Below, piece by piece: positions 1-10,028 of a DNA stretch of 64,000 nt. The stretch covers positions 2,480,001-2,544,000 of the forward strand of contig OW051493.1 in assembly GCA_932521035.1 (NCBI GenBank), read 5' to 3'. The translations under genes were made by a program, and so were the position numbers. This DNA comes from Oscheius dolichura. Taxonomy: Eukaryota > Nematoda > Chromadorea > Rhabditida > Rhabditidae. Numbering within the stretch: the first letter of the stretch is position 1; the number at the start of each line of letters is the position of its first letter. The notes below the pieces were generated by a model, which was given only the letters and a program-made list of their open reading frames with translations, searched no databases and was not told the DNA's origin.

Positions 1-343
1 AGACCACGACGACCTGGACAAGGAGACCGAAATCATCGACTGGATGAGTGCCCGACTGCCGAAGCGGCGCAGACCCCCGGAGTTCTGCCTCATTTTTCAG
101 AAAACTCTACATTTCCGCTTCTTTTCGTATTGGAATCCTGTATTCCGCTTTCGAAAAACAATATTCTACATCCTCTATGTTCCCGTGGGATCGCTACGAG
201 TAGTGACGAGCCCTGTCAGCCGCTACTTCCTCGAGAATCTGGTAACGAAAAGGGAGAGAGTGGCCACCCCAGTTAGGATAGAAATTGACCTTATCTGGGA
301 CGAAAAAGGAAATGAGTCATTTTTTAACATTGTTAACCAGTAA
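1..343 (+). other. open reading frame running in from the left edge
   Basis: A frame open from base 2 reads through to a stop at 341-343. The first 20 or so residues are acidic (DHDDLDKETEIIDWM) and look like protein. The rest, after the TTTTTCAG at about 96-103, looks less protein-like. It may be the last coding piece of a gene lying to the left, or an exon followed by intron. I recognise no family, and without the left flank the frame cannot be confirmed. Confidence 0.25.
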
Positions 344-2329
344 GTCTGGAAAGCGGCTCGCCTATTTCTGGAGGATGATATCATATAGGGAGGAGACAGG
401 AAGGGGGAGACTATTTCGGAAGGGAAATTGAAGTTGTAAGTGACTTTTGAGATAGAGGGTGGGGATAAAAATAGACGGCTGGGGGCTATTCCTAGCCAGG
501 ATAGAAATAGAACGGTGTCAAGTTGAAAGATTAGACTCCTGAAGATGACCGGGAGGAGGAGGACGAGCCGAGGAGGGGCTGATATATTGGATCAATGTGC
601 TCGGGGGCCTGGGTCTTATCCTCCTCCTCCGGCTGCATTGATAAGGCCGGAGGGGGCTCTCTCGGAGTGGAGAAGAAGAAGAAGAAGAAGGGCCCTTGTA
701 ATTATTTCTAGGGATTGATGAGCGAGAGGGAGAAGGGCAGAATATTCACCCTAACTCTGTCACGTAATTACTCCTTCCGGATGGAGGACGGGCCAGAGAA
801 GGAAGCCGGATCCTTGACAACTCTTTCTTACTCTCCACGGGACAGTATTTATGGAGCAGATGGATAGTCGAATTCGACGGGGGGCGGAAAAGAGTGGGGG
901 AGAAGCAATCTGGACGGCGGGAGAGAACACGGACAGGGAGGAGGAGGAGGAGGATGGATAACAAACCGCCAGCTGGAAAGATCAAGGGTTTACAGTACCC
1001 ACAAGTTTTTGGTGCCGTCCGGCCATTTATTCTAAACTATAGAGAACGAGAGCAGCGTGGCACTTATAACGTGACCCGGGAAAGGGATGAACAACACTGA
1101 GACATCCATCTGCCGGGCAGACTCTGCCCTTGGCCCAGGAAAAGACTGCTTCCTGTATACAACATCAACAACTTCAAGTCAATTTAGTACCGATCAAAAA
1201 CATAGGTATTTTTTGAAGAGGTGTTGGAGAATGAGAAGGTTAGTTCTACGCTCGTGCCGTCACCCGTGGCCAACGGTTCTGGCGCGGTGGCTAGGCTGGC
1301 CAGGCCCCGCCGATTCGGAGGGCAATCGCGAGCTTAGAGCTCACCCTCCTCCGAGTTGGACTATCTCCTAGCCACAGGACGTACCGCGGTTTGGGGGAAA
1401 CGGAACTGTTGCCAACCGAAGACAGCCCCTCTCTGGTTGTGGCTATCGAGAAAGAGAGGTCAATAGAGCCAGAGGCCCTCTGCTGGCAGGGCTCTCTCTG
1501 TAGACGAGAGGTAGAGGCACGGGTTTAGGGCCTATGCAAAACTGTCCTCGATTCCCATCTGCCTCCATCCTCCTTCCTAGGGCTCCGACCGCGGCGGGGC
1601 TAAACCAGAAACCGTTTGATGGAGAGTGGTTTTGATGAAAGACCTCCACCCAGTTCCGGTCCTTGTTGGTCCCAGCTCCTGTCTTCCCCGGTCCCAGCTC
1701 TCAATATTCAACTGTGTTCATCGGGAGTTATACGAGACTAATCCTCCCAAGAGCCCGATATTGCCGGCGACTAGACAACTCGGGATCCCCTCTTTGGTTC
1801 TTGGAACTGATATAAAGAGATAGAAGAGGGAAAGAGAGGAGGATAAAATCTGGAGTAAACACGTAGATAATCGGTGACTTGATGGAATCAGGGAGGAGAG
1901 GAAATTAGCGGGACGGCCCTACCCGGCAGTGCTGAGAAAACACGGAGAGGAAGGTAAGCAATTAGTCATTCAATTATGTAAAGCAGGGGAGGAAGGGACC
2001 TCCAGGAGAAAAGAATAAACTATAACCGGGGAAGGGAAATGAGGAGGGACAGATTAGTCTCTCTCCCTGCGTCAGAGAGAGGGGATTTATCGGGAGGGGA
2101 AATGTCAGGGGCTTCTTATCCTTTATAACCAAGTGATTTCAACCAGAGGGAAGGAGGCTTGTTAAAGTTTAGACTACGGATCGTTACACCCGAAGGGGAG
2201 GACGGGTGGATGCTTCTCTCAGAGATTAATACCCGGGTGAAAATAGACTCTTTTTTTGAACCCTACTGATCGTATTCTGGGAAAATTACGAGAGAAGACA
2301 TCTTTCAGAGGTTATCCTGTTTGCCGCCG
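344..2329. other. intergenic, no gene seen
   Basis: No convincing spliced or unspliced gene was found. The stretch is purine-rich, with a short GAA-type run near 672-690 and GAGGAGG tracts. Open frames here are short and have no splice-consistent continuation. Confidence 0.5.
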
Positions 2330-2415
2330 CACCCGTAAGGTCTCGGCAGCAGAAGGCACTTGTTGCTCTGTGGCACGGAATTACTATTCCCGCTACTGCC
2401 GAGATTTTACGGGTG
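2330..2415. repeat. 86-bp palindromic element, copy 1
   Basis: The left arm CACCCGTAAGGTCTCGGCAG is matched in inverse by CTGCCGAGATTTTACGGGTG at 2396-2415, with a 46-bp unpaired centre. It is the first of about ten copies in this window of the same small inverted-repeat family. No open frame spans it, and a protein-coding role is unlikely. Confidence 0.85.
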
Positions 2416-2814
2416 TAGGTGCAGCGAGCGCACCTGAACTGGGTAAACGGTTACTTGATTCTTCGTGCTAATTTCTCAATATTTTGTATAATATATGTAT
2501 AAAAATAGGATAAATTAATAAAACTGAAAGATCAGAAACAGCTGGAAAGGGAGAACCCTTCTCGAAGAAGAATATTTGAAGAAAAGGCACCGGCGCATGC
2601 CCTGATCTGTTATGAGAAGCCTAATCCGTGCCGCTTCCGACGTAGCCCGTTATCTCCTCCCAGCTCCGTTCTCTTTTTTGGATTAGACAAGAAAATACGA
2701 GGAGACTAAAATTCTCTCGTAAATATACGGAAAGAAGGGGATTTACGATTTGCTAGGTCGTTATCTGCGTTTGGCCTTTCCCTTCTTATGGTTTTTGTAA
2801 AATAACAGAAGCCG

Positions 2815-3223
2815 GCTCTCATGTAGTACAGTGGTCCCATAGGAATACCATGGCCCTTTCAATCAAGATTTCTCGCATGCAAATCATTGAAATATCCAAA
2901 TTTATATGTCATTCGAACGGTGTTGATCTTTCAAACCGCGCTGCCTATATGAAAAATAGAATACGGCCGTCCTTTTTACTCCTTTCAATGAATTTCACGA
3001 AGAATCTGAATCAAATGAAAATGGCTGGATAACTTCTGTTATCCATAAGATAGTTGTTTTTCATTCAAGCAAGTGAATTCGTGAGATTGAGATCTTTCGA
3101 ATGATATAAATTTGGGTATTTCAATCATTTGCATGCGAGAAATCCTGATTGAAAGGGCCATGGGGCCACGGTATTCCTATGGGGCCATTATATTTCCATG
3201 GGACCACTGTACTACATGAGAGC
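2815..3223. mobile_element. non-autonomous element with long terminal inverted repeats (family A)
   Basis: The two ends, beginning GCTCTCATGTAGTACAGTGG, are inverted copies of each other over roughly 130 bp. The arms include a shared core CATGGCCCTTTCAATCA. The right arm carries an extra segment around 3170-3200. It has no transposase frame, so it looks like a fold-back or MITE-type element of 409 bp. Confidence 0.8.
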
Positions 3224-3239
3224 CCAGGCGCCTTCAGTA

Positions 3240-3417
3240 TATAGTCTGTCAAGAAAAAAGACGACATTCAAGGTCTAACGATTTAGCCACGAGCCGAACT
3301 TACTGGCCTTTTTTTCTTCTTGGCCGCTCATAAATTATCTGTCAGTTCGCTCCATCACTAAAATTTGTTCTCGGGCAGTTAGACCTTAAATGTCGTCTTT
3401 TTTCTTGACAGACTATA
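3240..3417. mobile_element. 178-bp MITE with about 40-bp terminal inverted repeats (family B)
   Basis: Both ends read TATAGTCTGTCAAGAAAAAA inward, continuing as GACGACATT and AAGGTCTAAC with a single mismatch. The interior is too short to code. It lies 16 bp from the family A element, so this is a small nest of DNA-type repeats. Confidence 0.8.
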
Positions 3418-4336
3418 GAGGTCCGCATTGCAGTTACTTATTCTACAAAATGCAATCCGGTTCAATAGTCTAGGTATTCAAGTAGTTCTTATTACCCACT
3501 TCCGGGAATTTAACTTACACTATCTCATTCAGGTCAGCTTTCTGCACAATCCACGGCAATTTCTATCTTTTTACCAAGGGAATGGAAAAAAAAACAACGA
3601 TGGTAAGATATCACTAGAAAAAATATTTGTGGTTAAAGGAGGGCGCTTTCCTTACTACACCAGTACCGAATGTGAAAGAAATAACGGCTTCCCCGCCTTC
3701 TCGGCCCATAATATTTCTCTTCTGTTTTCTTACTACGAGCATTTTCCTGGCCTAGACGACTTTTTCTTATTAGATATGCTAACAACAAGATCTGTTTTCA
3801 GGTTTTTAGGCAGAATCATTTACCGAAATCTTCAGCTTGCCCATTATATTTCCAAAACAAATCATCTATCCAATTTTCTATGTAGATTCTTCCACCTTTT
3901 CCACAACGCCCGCGTTTTGTGAACAATCTATCCTTTTTTAACATTCCAACACCTGCTTATGCATCAATTTCTGGAAAAATGACAATCACTATATCTATTA
4001 GGAAAGATGCACCTGCTTTCGTTGAAATTCCAATTCCTTTTCTTGTACAGCTCTTTGTTGTTCCTCAACTTGTTTGGCTCGACTCGCCATCATCAGTTAT
4101 TATTGCTAAATTGTATTATAACCGGCTAAATCGCTCTGTTGCAAGATAATAAATGGAAAAACTTGGCGTTTCACATATTGTAGAAATTTGTTCACAGAGA
4201 ATAATTTCAGTCCTTGAAAATTTTGGAATGTTTGGACGTTTTTAGCAACGTCTTGGCATTATTTTTTTTATATTAACCTATAATATATTTTTTTAAAGAA
4301 ACCACGTGGAAAAGAAGAATCGACTACAACTACAGC
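3418..4336. other. repeat-like spacer with open frames and a copied gene fragment
   Basis: Open frames at 3,428-3,922 and 3,919-4,149 are AT-rich, low-information sequence with no family I recognise. The second frame is largely the reverse reading of a copied GIGYF-gene fragment (3,954-4,081), so it is not an independent gene. Short inverted matches (TGTGAACAA near 3,918 and TTGTTCACA near 4,189) flank the copied fragment. Confidence 0.45.
3954..4081 (-). pseudogene. duplicated fragment of the GIGYF-like gene, intron included
   Basis: These 128 bp match 14,550-14,677 with a single mismatch (ATCAATTTCTGG against ATCAATTCCTGG). The source segment covers part of the coiled-coil coding exons of the GYF-domain gene, on the minus strand, and the small intron between them. 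Because the intron came along, the copy was made from DNA and not from mature mRNA. Similarity stops abruptly on both sides. It cannot encode a functional product alone. Confidence 0.9.
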
Positions 4337-4910
4337 TATAGTCCGTTTCCAATCTCGGGTTTTCCGGCTACGGGACCTTTTCCCAGTCCTTTAAATTATT
4401 CACGCCCGCGCTACGTTTTTTTGTTTTACTTTTTGCTTCTAACACGGTTTTTTGGCTGTTTTCTTACATTTTTACCCATGCTTCTGCTATATGATACTCA
4501 AAGGACTCTCGGAGGATCGGTTTGCTAACGGTTAGTTCACATCTTGATACTTCGCCGCCTGATACACCTTCCTAACGGATGTACTGTTGCTCCTCATGTA
4601 GAGCATTACTAAAGATGGAGCCTATAGCATTCGAACGTATCAGAGCAAGAAGAAATAAGGAAAAACCAAGAAGAATCTGAATTTCCCAGCTGAAAATGGA
4701 TTTTTTCGTTAATTTTGTTCTCTTAACGTGTAATACCCAATTTTTCTTCTTTCTAACAACCATAACCGAACTAATAAACATCTTATACTCAATAAAAACA
4801 TGAAAAATTGAAAAAGAAGCAGAAAAGAAAACGTAGCGCGAGCGTGAATAATTTAAAGGACTGGGAAAAGGTCCCGTAGCCGGAAAACTCGAGATTGGAA
4901 ACGGACTATA
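4337..4910. mobile_element. 574-bp element with about 85-bp terminal inverted repeats (family D-like)
   Basis: The left end reads TATAGTCCGTTTCCAATCTC inward and the right end mirrors it, ending ...GGACTATA. The arms continue through GGCTACGGGACC and TTTAAATTATTCACGC to GCGCTACGTTTT. The AT-rich middle contains a chance minus-strand frame (4,572-4,781) but no transposase. The motifs GTCCGTTTCCAA and GCTACGGGACC recur in a much smaller element at 44,391-44,521, which suggests a shared family. Confidence 0.8.
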
Positions 4911-5220
4911 AGAAGAAGACGACGATGTGCTACAAAGAAAAAAGAGATGCTTTGTTGCTATCGTAAATAAATTTATGTTTTCTTTTCTACTTTTTGCTAT
5001 TCTATTAGGCTCGACTAAATGTTATCTAGCTATAGAAGTACACTTCATAAGTATTATTGAATAATAAATTTATTGTAAAATGAACAAACACTATATGTAG
5101 CAAAAAAAGGAACGATCCCTTACGCTCGCTCAGTTTGCGCTATGGATACTGTATCAATTCGCAATTGAGCGTGTGTTACGGTCCCTTTAAAATGGCAAGG
5201 ACACAAAGTAGCAGGTTTTT

Positions 5221-5962
5221 CTAAATAAACTGGCTCTTCTTTTGACGGTCCATATGAAAAAGTTTCGCCTGAAATTTGATTTATCCAATAAAGAAAAATA
5301 AAAAAAGGCTTACTGCGTCTCGAAAATGTCTAACATGCTCGTACAATTTCGAGTCATCAAGGCACTGCATGATGTACCACATGTGATCATCAACGTTTTT
5401 GTATTGTTTGGGATGCTTCTGTAGAAACATTTCCAACGTGTTGTTTTTATCTGGAGGGGAAACGAAACTCTTATATGCACTGTGCCGCAAGCTGAAAATT
5501 TTGCATTGAAAAAGAAATGTAATCATACGTGTTTTCCACAATTGCAAGTTTAGCAGCAAATTCCCATTCAGTACACAACTTTGATTTCTGAATTTTTAAA
5601 CATATCCTGTAAATGATGAGCGCAAACCAGCACAATGCCTATTCGATTGAATTCATTTATTTCTTTGTAAGATCCTTCCATGGGGATAATTTCAACTTCC
5701 AATACCTCTACAATATGTTCGCCAGCTTCGTCCATAACATCCTCGACAAAATCACCGTCCTCTGTAGTGGCACCGACCATTTCTCCACCAACACTGCTCT
5801 TCCTGACGAGCTGTTCAAGGATCTAGGTAAGGCGAACATATTAGTACAAAAAACAATGGATACCTCCTTCACTCCTCTGATTTCATTTCTAACTTCTCTC
5901 AGTTCAGATCTAACCTGTACCATTAGCATTTCAAAATGCACTTTCAGAGAGTTGCTGTTCAT
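5221..5962 (-). CDS. unrecognised 190-aa protein with N-terminal coiled coil
   Basis: I join exons 5962-5864, 5822-5634, 5587-5529, 5491-5314 and 5268-5221. Every junction keeps frame, with GT-AG introns of 40-46 nt. The predicted protein has 190 residues. It opens with a heptad-like stretch (about residues 9-45, including RSELREVRNEIRGVKE). An acidic middle follows (TTEDGDFVEDVMDEAGEH), then a segment rich in aromatic and positively charged residues (LCTEWEFAAKL; HPKQYKNVDDHMWYIMQCL), and a short basic tail. No signal peptide or membrane span is evident. The ATG at 5962 lies just after a TATAG acceptor, so an upstream exon or a trans-spliced leader is possible. A 43-bp minisatellite begins about 230 bp upstream. 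I do not recognise the family. The tidy splicing makes it likely to be a real gene. Confidence 0.6.
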
Positions 5963-6195
5963 TATCTATAAATTTCATAATACAATAAAAACAAAGACAC
6001 TATAGAGTATATTGAACAAGTTGCACATTCAACACCTAAACAGGACGAAGGGATGCCGAATAAACTAGAAACGAGTGCTACGGCCTGCGACAGTGAAATA
6101 AGCGTCGATTGCGTAAGGCCGCCGCAGGGTAATGGCGGCCAGTAGCATTCAAAATAAACCAAATCAACCTCCTAGAGGAAACAACGAGAAAAATA

Positions 6196-6531
6196 CAGGT
6201 TCCTCGTAATTTCCAACGTATCCAAGCTATCTCTAGATGGATTTCCTCGTAATTTCCAACGTATCCAAGCTATCTCTAGATAGATTTTCCCGTAATTTCC
6301 AACGTATCCAAGCTATCTCAGGATGGATTTCTAGATGGATTTCCCCGTAATTTCCAACGTATCCAAGCTATCTCTAGATAGATTTTCCCGTAATTTCCAA
6401 CGTATCCAAGCTATCTCAGGATGGATTTCTAGATGGATTTCCCCGTAATTTCCAACGTATCCAAGCTATCTCTAGATGGATTTCCCCGTAATTTCCAACG
6501 TATCCAAGCTGTCTCTAGATAGTTTTGAAAG
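6196..6531. repeat. minisatellite, seven units
   Basis: The core GTAATTTCCAACGTATCCAA starts at 6206, 6249, 6292, 6347, 6390, 6445 and 6488, so the spacings are 43, 43, 55, 43, 55 and 43 bp. The longer spacings contain an extra 12 bp resembling GGATTTCTAGAT. The pattern suggests duplication of a 98-bp double unit. It lies between two divergently oriented genes. Confidence 0.92.
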
Positions 6532-6758
6532 ACATTACGTAAAATACGCAATGCCCAGAATGTGTTTAGGACGGCGAACTGTGAACTCGCGTCTGTTGGA
6601 AAATCGATATGGGTAGGAATGGGTAAATGTTCGGCGTCGCCTCTACTTGAACTATTCCCTCTATTTGAACAATTATGATAGAGAGCAGAAGAGATACCCA
6701 AGACTCTGTCAATGTAGACTGTAGATGCGATAATAGTCTATTGAAGTACCACCATTTC

Positions 6759-8298
6759 ATGGCCGTTCCAATGGAGTTGAAGATCCAAATAATAAATAAG
6801 GTAAGTTAACTCAAAAGCCGCAAGACAACAGCTTCCAGTGCTACCCGATTCCATATGTCCGTCTCCGTCGAAGTTGCCGTTTCCTGGATGAATTCTGCGA
6901 GTGGAACAAGTCGCTCCTGGGTATCTACTGCTACCGGAAGGATCCTCCCCTATTATTCACTTCTTCTTTGGTCCGCAGTCCACTGTATGGCTTTCCAGTG
7001 AGGCTACCTCCCATTTGAGGCCATCGTACTTTATTTCAGGAATTACATATGCATGGAAATGATTACTTCCTATTTGTAAATTATGAGGAAAACATCCTAG
7101 ATATAAAATATAAGGTAGAGATGACTAGGAGGAATGTTCCCCGGATCAGGAGGTCTCTGTCTGGATTCGCCTTCACCCATGCAACTGTGGTACGTTTTAA
7201 ACTGGAAAGAATACTGCTGACAGGGGAATGTTTTACCTAAAACTAGAGACTGACAGACCTCTCTCCCCGGGAAAGATACAAAAAGGATACTAGGCTGGTA
7301 GGTAAATTCGTTAAAAAGATGCATATCTTTTTATTTCCTGTAATTTTTGGGCTGGTTTTGGTGTCAAATGATCCTCTCCTAATTCTCCAAAACCGTATGT
7401 GGTTTTGGATAGGTGTTTTCTATCATTTAGACCCGCTACCGACTGTTCTATATTTCTTGGCACTAGATGCCGTGGGGACTCACCGCGGAAGTTTTATGAA
7501 ACTCTAGGGTAGTGTTTTTCAAGGCCTTGATGTCTGCTTTCAGCCAAAAAAGCGTTTGTCCCAGTAGCCGAGCATTTGAAAAAATATATAAAAAATTATA
7601 TAATACGTGGAACACGTCTAATCTTTACCTTGTATTTTATATCTGTGACTATTCAGGAATGTTCGGGTCTTGAGGAAAACTTCGGCAAAGCGTTCCCGTA
7701 CTTCCTTCAAATTGCCGCCGACTTGAAAGTGAAGCATTTGACTCTATGGCAAGTGCCTCCACATTACACAGTAATGTTGTTGAGTATCTGGAAGCTGGAG
7801 AGCCTCTATATCGTTGTCGTGACGGACAATGACATGGCAGGCTATTGGACGTTGTCAACTGTAAAGGTCAGTCTGTAGCCCACTCTCCGTCATTCTATTC
7901 CAGGGGATTCCGTCCATCTCCTCTTGTGTTATCTATTCTAATGCAGAAGCAGATGAAAAAACAATTGTGGAGGACGCTCGGAAGAGGAAAAGTTTCCATT
8001 TTTCTGCCAAATTATCAGCGCCGATTGTTTGGAGACTATTGCAGGGCATTTATGGGCTGGTTGGTGGCTTATACACCCGGAAAAGAGAAATATTCAGGAC
8101 TGGAAGAACGAGACAGACACACCGGATACGGTATCCTTCGAATTTACCGAGGGTCGTAGCTATCTAGACTTGGATCTGCCCAAAGAGTATGCCCATCTCG
8201 TGCCAAGAGAGGCAGTTTCACTTGGATTCACAAACAAAGTTCGACTCCTCCTCGACAACTCTTATGTTGGTTCTATTTTTATTGACTGTCAAAGTTAG
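6759..8298 (+). CDS. F-box/DUF38-like family protein, member 1
   Basis: Exons are 6759-6800, 6839-6997, 7040-7114, 7657-7866, 7904-8059 and 8098-8298, all phase 0, giving about 280 residues. The N-terminus (VPMELKIQIINKCYP, then RLRRSCRFLDEFCEWNKSLL) corresponds to the start of two other genes in this window (29,571-30,728 and 35,484-36,654). Those share the pattern IP-x(2)-L, a short helix, F-A-x-[IL]-S-R, and a C-x(2)-L-[RK]-[RK]-K-P motif. In nematodes such short helical N-termini followed by leucine-spaced repeats suggest F-box plus DUF38/FTH proteins, which act as substrate adaptors of SCF ubiquitin ligases. I cannot confirm a true F-box. The 542-nt intron after 7114 may hide an exon. 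The frame at 8,496-8,927 could be further 3' coding sequence of the same gene. Confidence 0.55.
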
Positions 8299-8495
8299 GC
8301 TCTGTGCTGTTCCGCACGCAACCATAGTATATCGGCATTGATATGCCTTTTACCCGGGTTACGTAACATATCCTCTAGCAAAGTTTGTGTTGCTACAGAT
8401 TTTTTCCCGGGCCGGCGGAGCTGTGACCGGATTCATTCGAATCGCCTTGACCTGCTCTCCAAGCAGGTCTTTGAAATTTTGAAATCGACCTAGAA

Positions 8496-8927
8496 ATGGT
8501 CGAGATACGGGCACATACGCTCGACACTCCCGTCTACGCCCTAATTTTCACTTTGCGGTCCCTGAAAATGGCGCCCGAACCTCCAAGTTACACGATGAAA
8601 ATCGTAAATTTTCAGCGGATAATATATAACGTGTGGCTAATGAAAGCAGACAACAACGAATACTGGCGGATCCTTTCAATCGAAAGAAGTTCATGGTTCG
8701 AGGTCGTATTTAGAGTGCAGACTGCGCGGTCTCACGAGCAGCTGGTTATGACTTTAATAGAATTCCTTGAGAGTTGTACCGAACGAACCGCGGATTTTTC
8801 TATACTCTATAAAAGCCTGATAGAATTGGAAGCCATACAGGAAATACCACAAGTTTTTAATCGCTTTATTAGGCGGGTTGAAAATAGTTACAGTATGCCG
8901 AGCGAGGGACCCTCTGATTCCCGATAG
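8496..8927 (+). CDS. hypothetical protein or 3' exon of the preceding gene
   Basis: This is a single open frame of 143 residues starting MVEIRAHTLD and ending at a stop at 8,925-8,927. AATAAATAAA-type signals follow at about 8,958-8,967. The composition looks like real protein, with alternating strand-like segments and a helical end (EQLVMTLIEFLESC; SILYKSLIELEAIQEI). It lies 197 bp beyond the stop of the F-box-like gene. Its length and position resemble the terminal exon of the paralogue at 35.5-36.7 kb, so it may be the true 3' end of that gene joined by an exon I have misread. No family is recognised. Confidence 0.45.
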   Translation: MVEIRAHTLDTPVYALIFTLRSLKMAPEPPSYTMKIVNFQRIIYNVWLMKADNNEYWRILSIERSSWFEVVFRVQTARSHEQLVMTLIEFLESCTERTADFSILYKSLIELEAIQEIPQVFNRFIRRVENSYSMPSEGPSDSR

Positions 8928-10028
8928 CCTACCATTCTTCTCTTTTTACACTATGATAATAAATAAAGCCACATTGTCAATACAATTTTTTACATTAATT
9001 TTATATTTAAAAAAATGATAAATTCTAGGGAAGTCTAATGAAATCGGGGCCAAAACCAGCTGCTCCAAGCTTTCGTGATTTTTCCGATTGGCTCGTTGAG
9101 CAGTCCATTGGTGTCCTAAAATGAATAAGGCTATGAAATTTGTCTTTTTCTCCTGATCACGGCCATATATTTAGTTTCCCAGGAAGTCGTCTGGAAGGGG
9201 AGAAAAATCCATTTTTATATTCTAATCAGTGCAAAATGGGATCCGATCCTTTAGGCAGCTATGGCTGCCGTCTGTCTCTACAGTAACCCGTCTACAAGAT
9301 CTCTGGTGATTGTTCTAATAATCCCAGGATGATTAGTCTCCATGCCACCGGAGATACGGCCCGGGGAGAAGATGATTTAGCCGCTCCTTGGGTGGAGGAC
9401 GCCATTGTTGGCCACGTTATCAACCACGCTATCTTGTCCGAAAGAGGCGACTTTATTCAAGGGGATTACACCCCGACAACTACCCGAGAGACTGTCCAAC
9501 TGCCATTTCTATCCTCCATCCAATACTATCTAATAAAGGAGTCCATTCTTCTGGGACAACAGGTCGCCGGAGGGAAGAGAGGGTCATTCGAGGGGGATTA
9601 CGGTAACCTGACCCAATATTCAACCATATTCTTGGTATAGAATATCCAAAGAACAGATCGCTGCTCCCTTTCCTTTTCATCAAAGGGAGAGAGCGCAATA
9701 CGATAAGGAATGTTAACATATGCGGCCAGCTTATCACTACAAGTGGCCCGTGTTCTTCTTGTCTAATGAGTTTCGACTTCTGTCGGCCACCTGCACTCGC
9801 CCGCACCCGTAAAATCTCGGCAGCGCAGGCTTCAGGTATTTTAGCGTCACTCCTTACCAGTTCCTCAATCTACCGAGAATTTACGGGTGCAGAAACTCCC
9901 AAGAAATTCTTATTGTATCAAAAAACACAGTTGTCTCCTTTTCTTCTACTTCTTTTCTAATGTTTCCAACTCTAAACTTGAGTTTTTACCTTGCAAATAA
10001 TTGTAGAAGTTGTTCTTTCAGAGCCAGG
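8928..10028. other. intergenic, weak open frames only
   Basis: A 103-residue frame at 9,329-9,640 (plus) and an antisense frame at 9,480-9,806 overlap each other. Neither has splice support or a recognisable motif. One 86-bp palindromic element (9,804-9,889) is present. A pyrimidine-rich TTGTTCTTTCAG at about 10,010-10,021 precedes the transporter start codon and is a likely spliced-leader acceptor. Confidence 0.4.
9804..9889. repeat. 86-bp palindromic element, copy 2
   Basis: The left arm CACCCGTAAAATCTCGGCAG is the family consensus, and the right arm CTACCGAGAATTTACGGGTG pairs with two mismatches. The centre shares TTTAGCGTCACTCC with the corresponding part of copy 3 (TTTAGAGTCGCTAC). It lies 140 bp upstream of the amino-acid transporter start. 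Confidence 0.85.
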
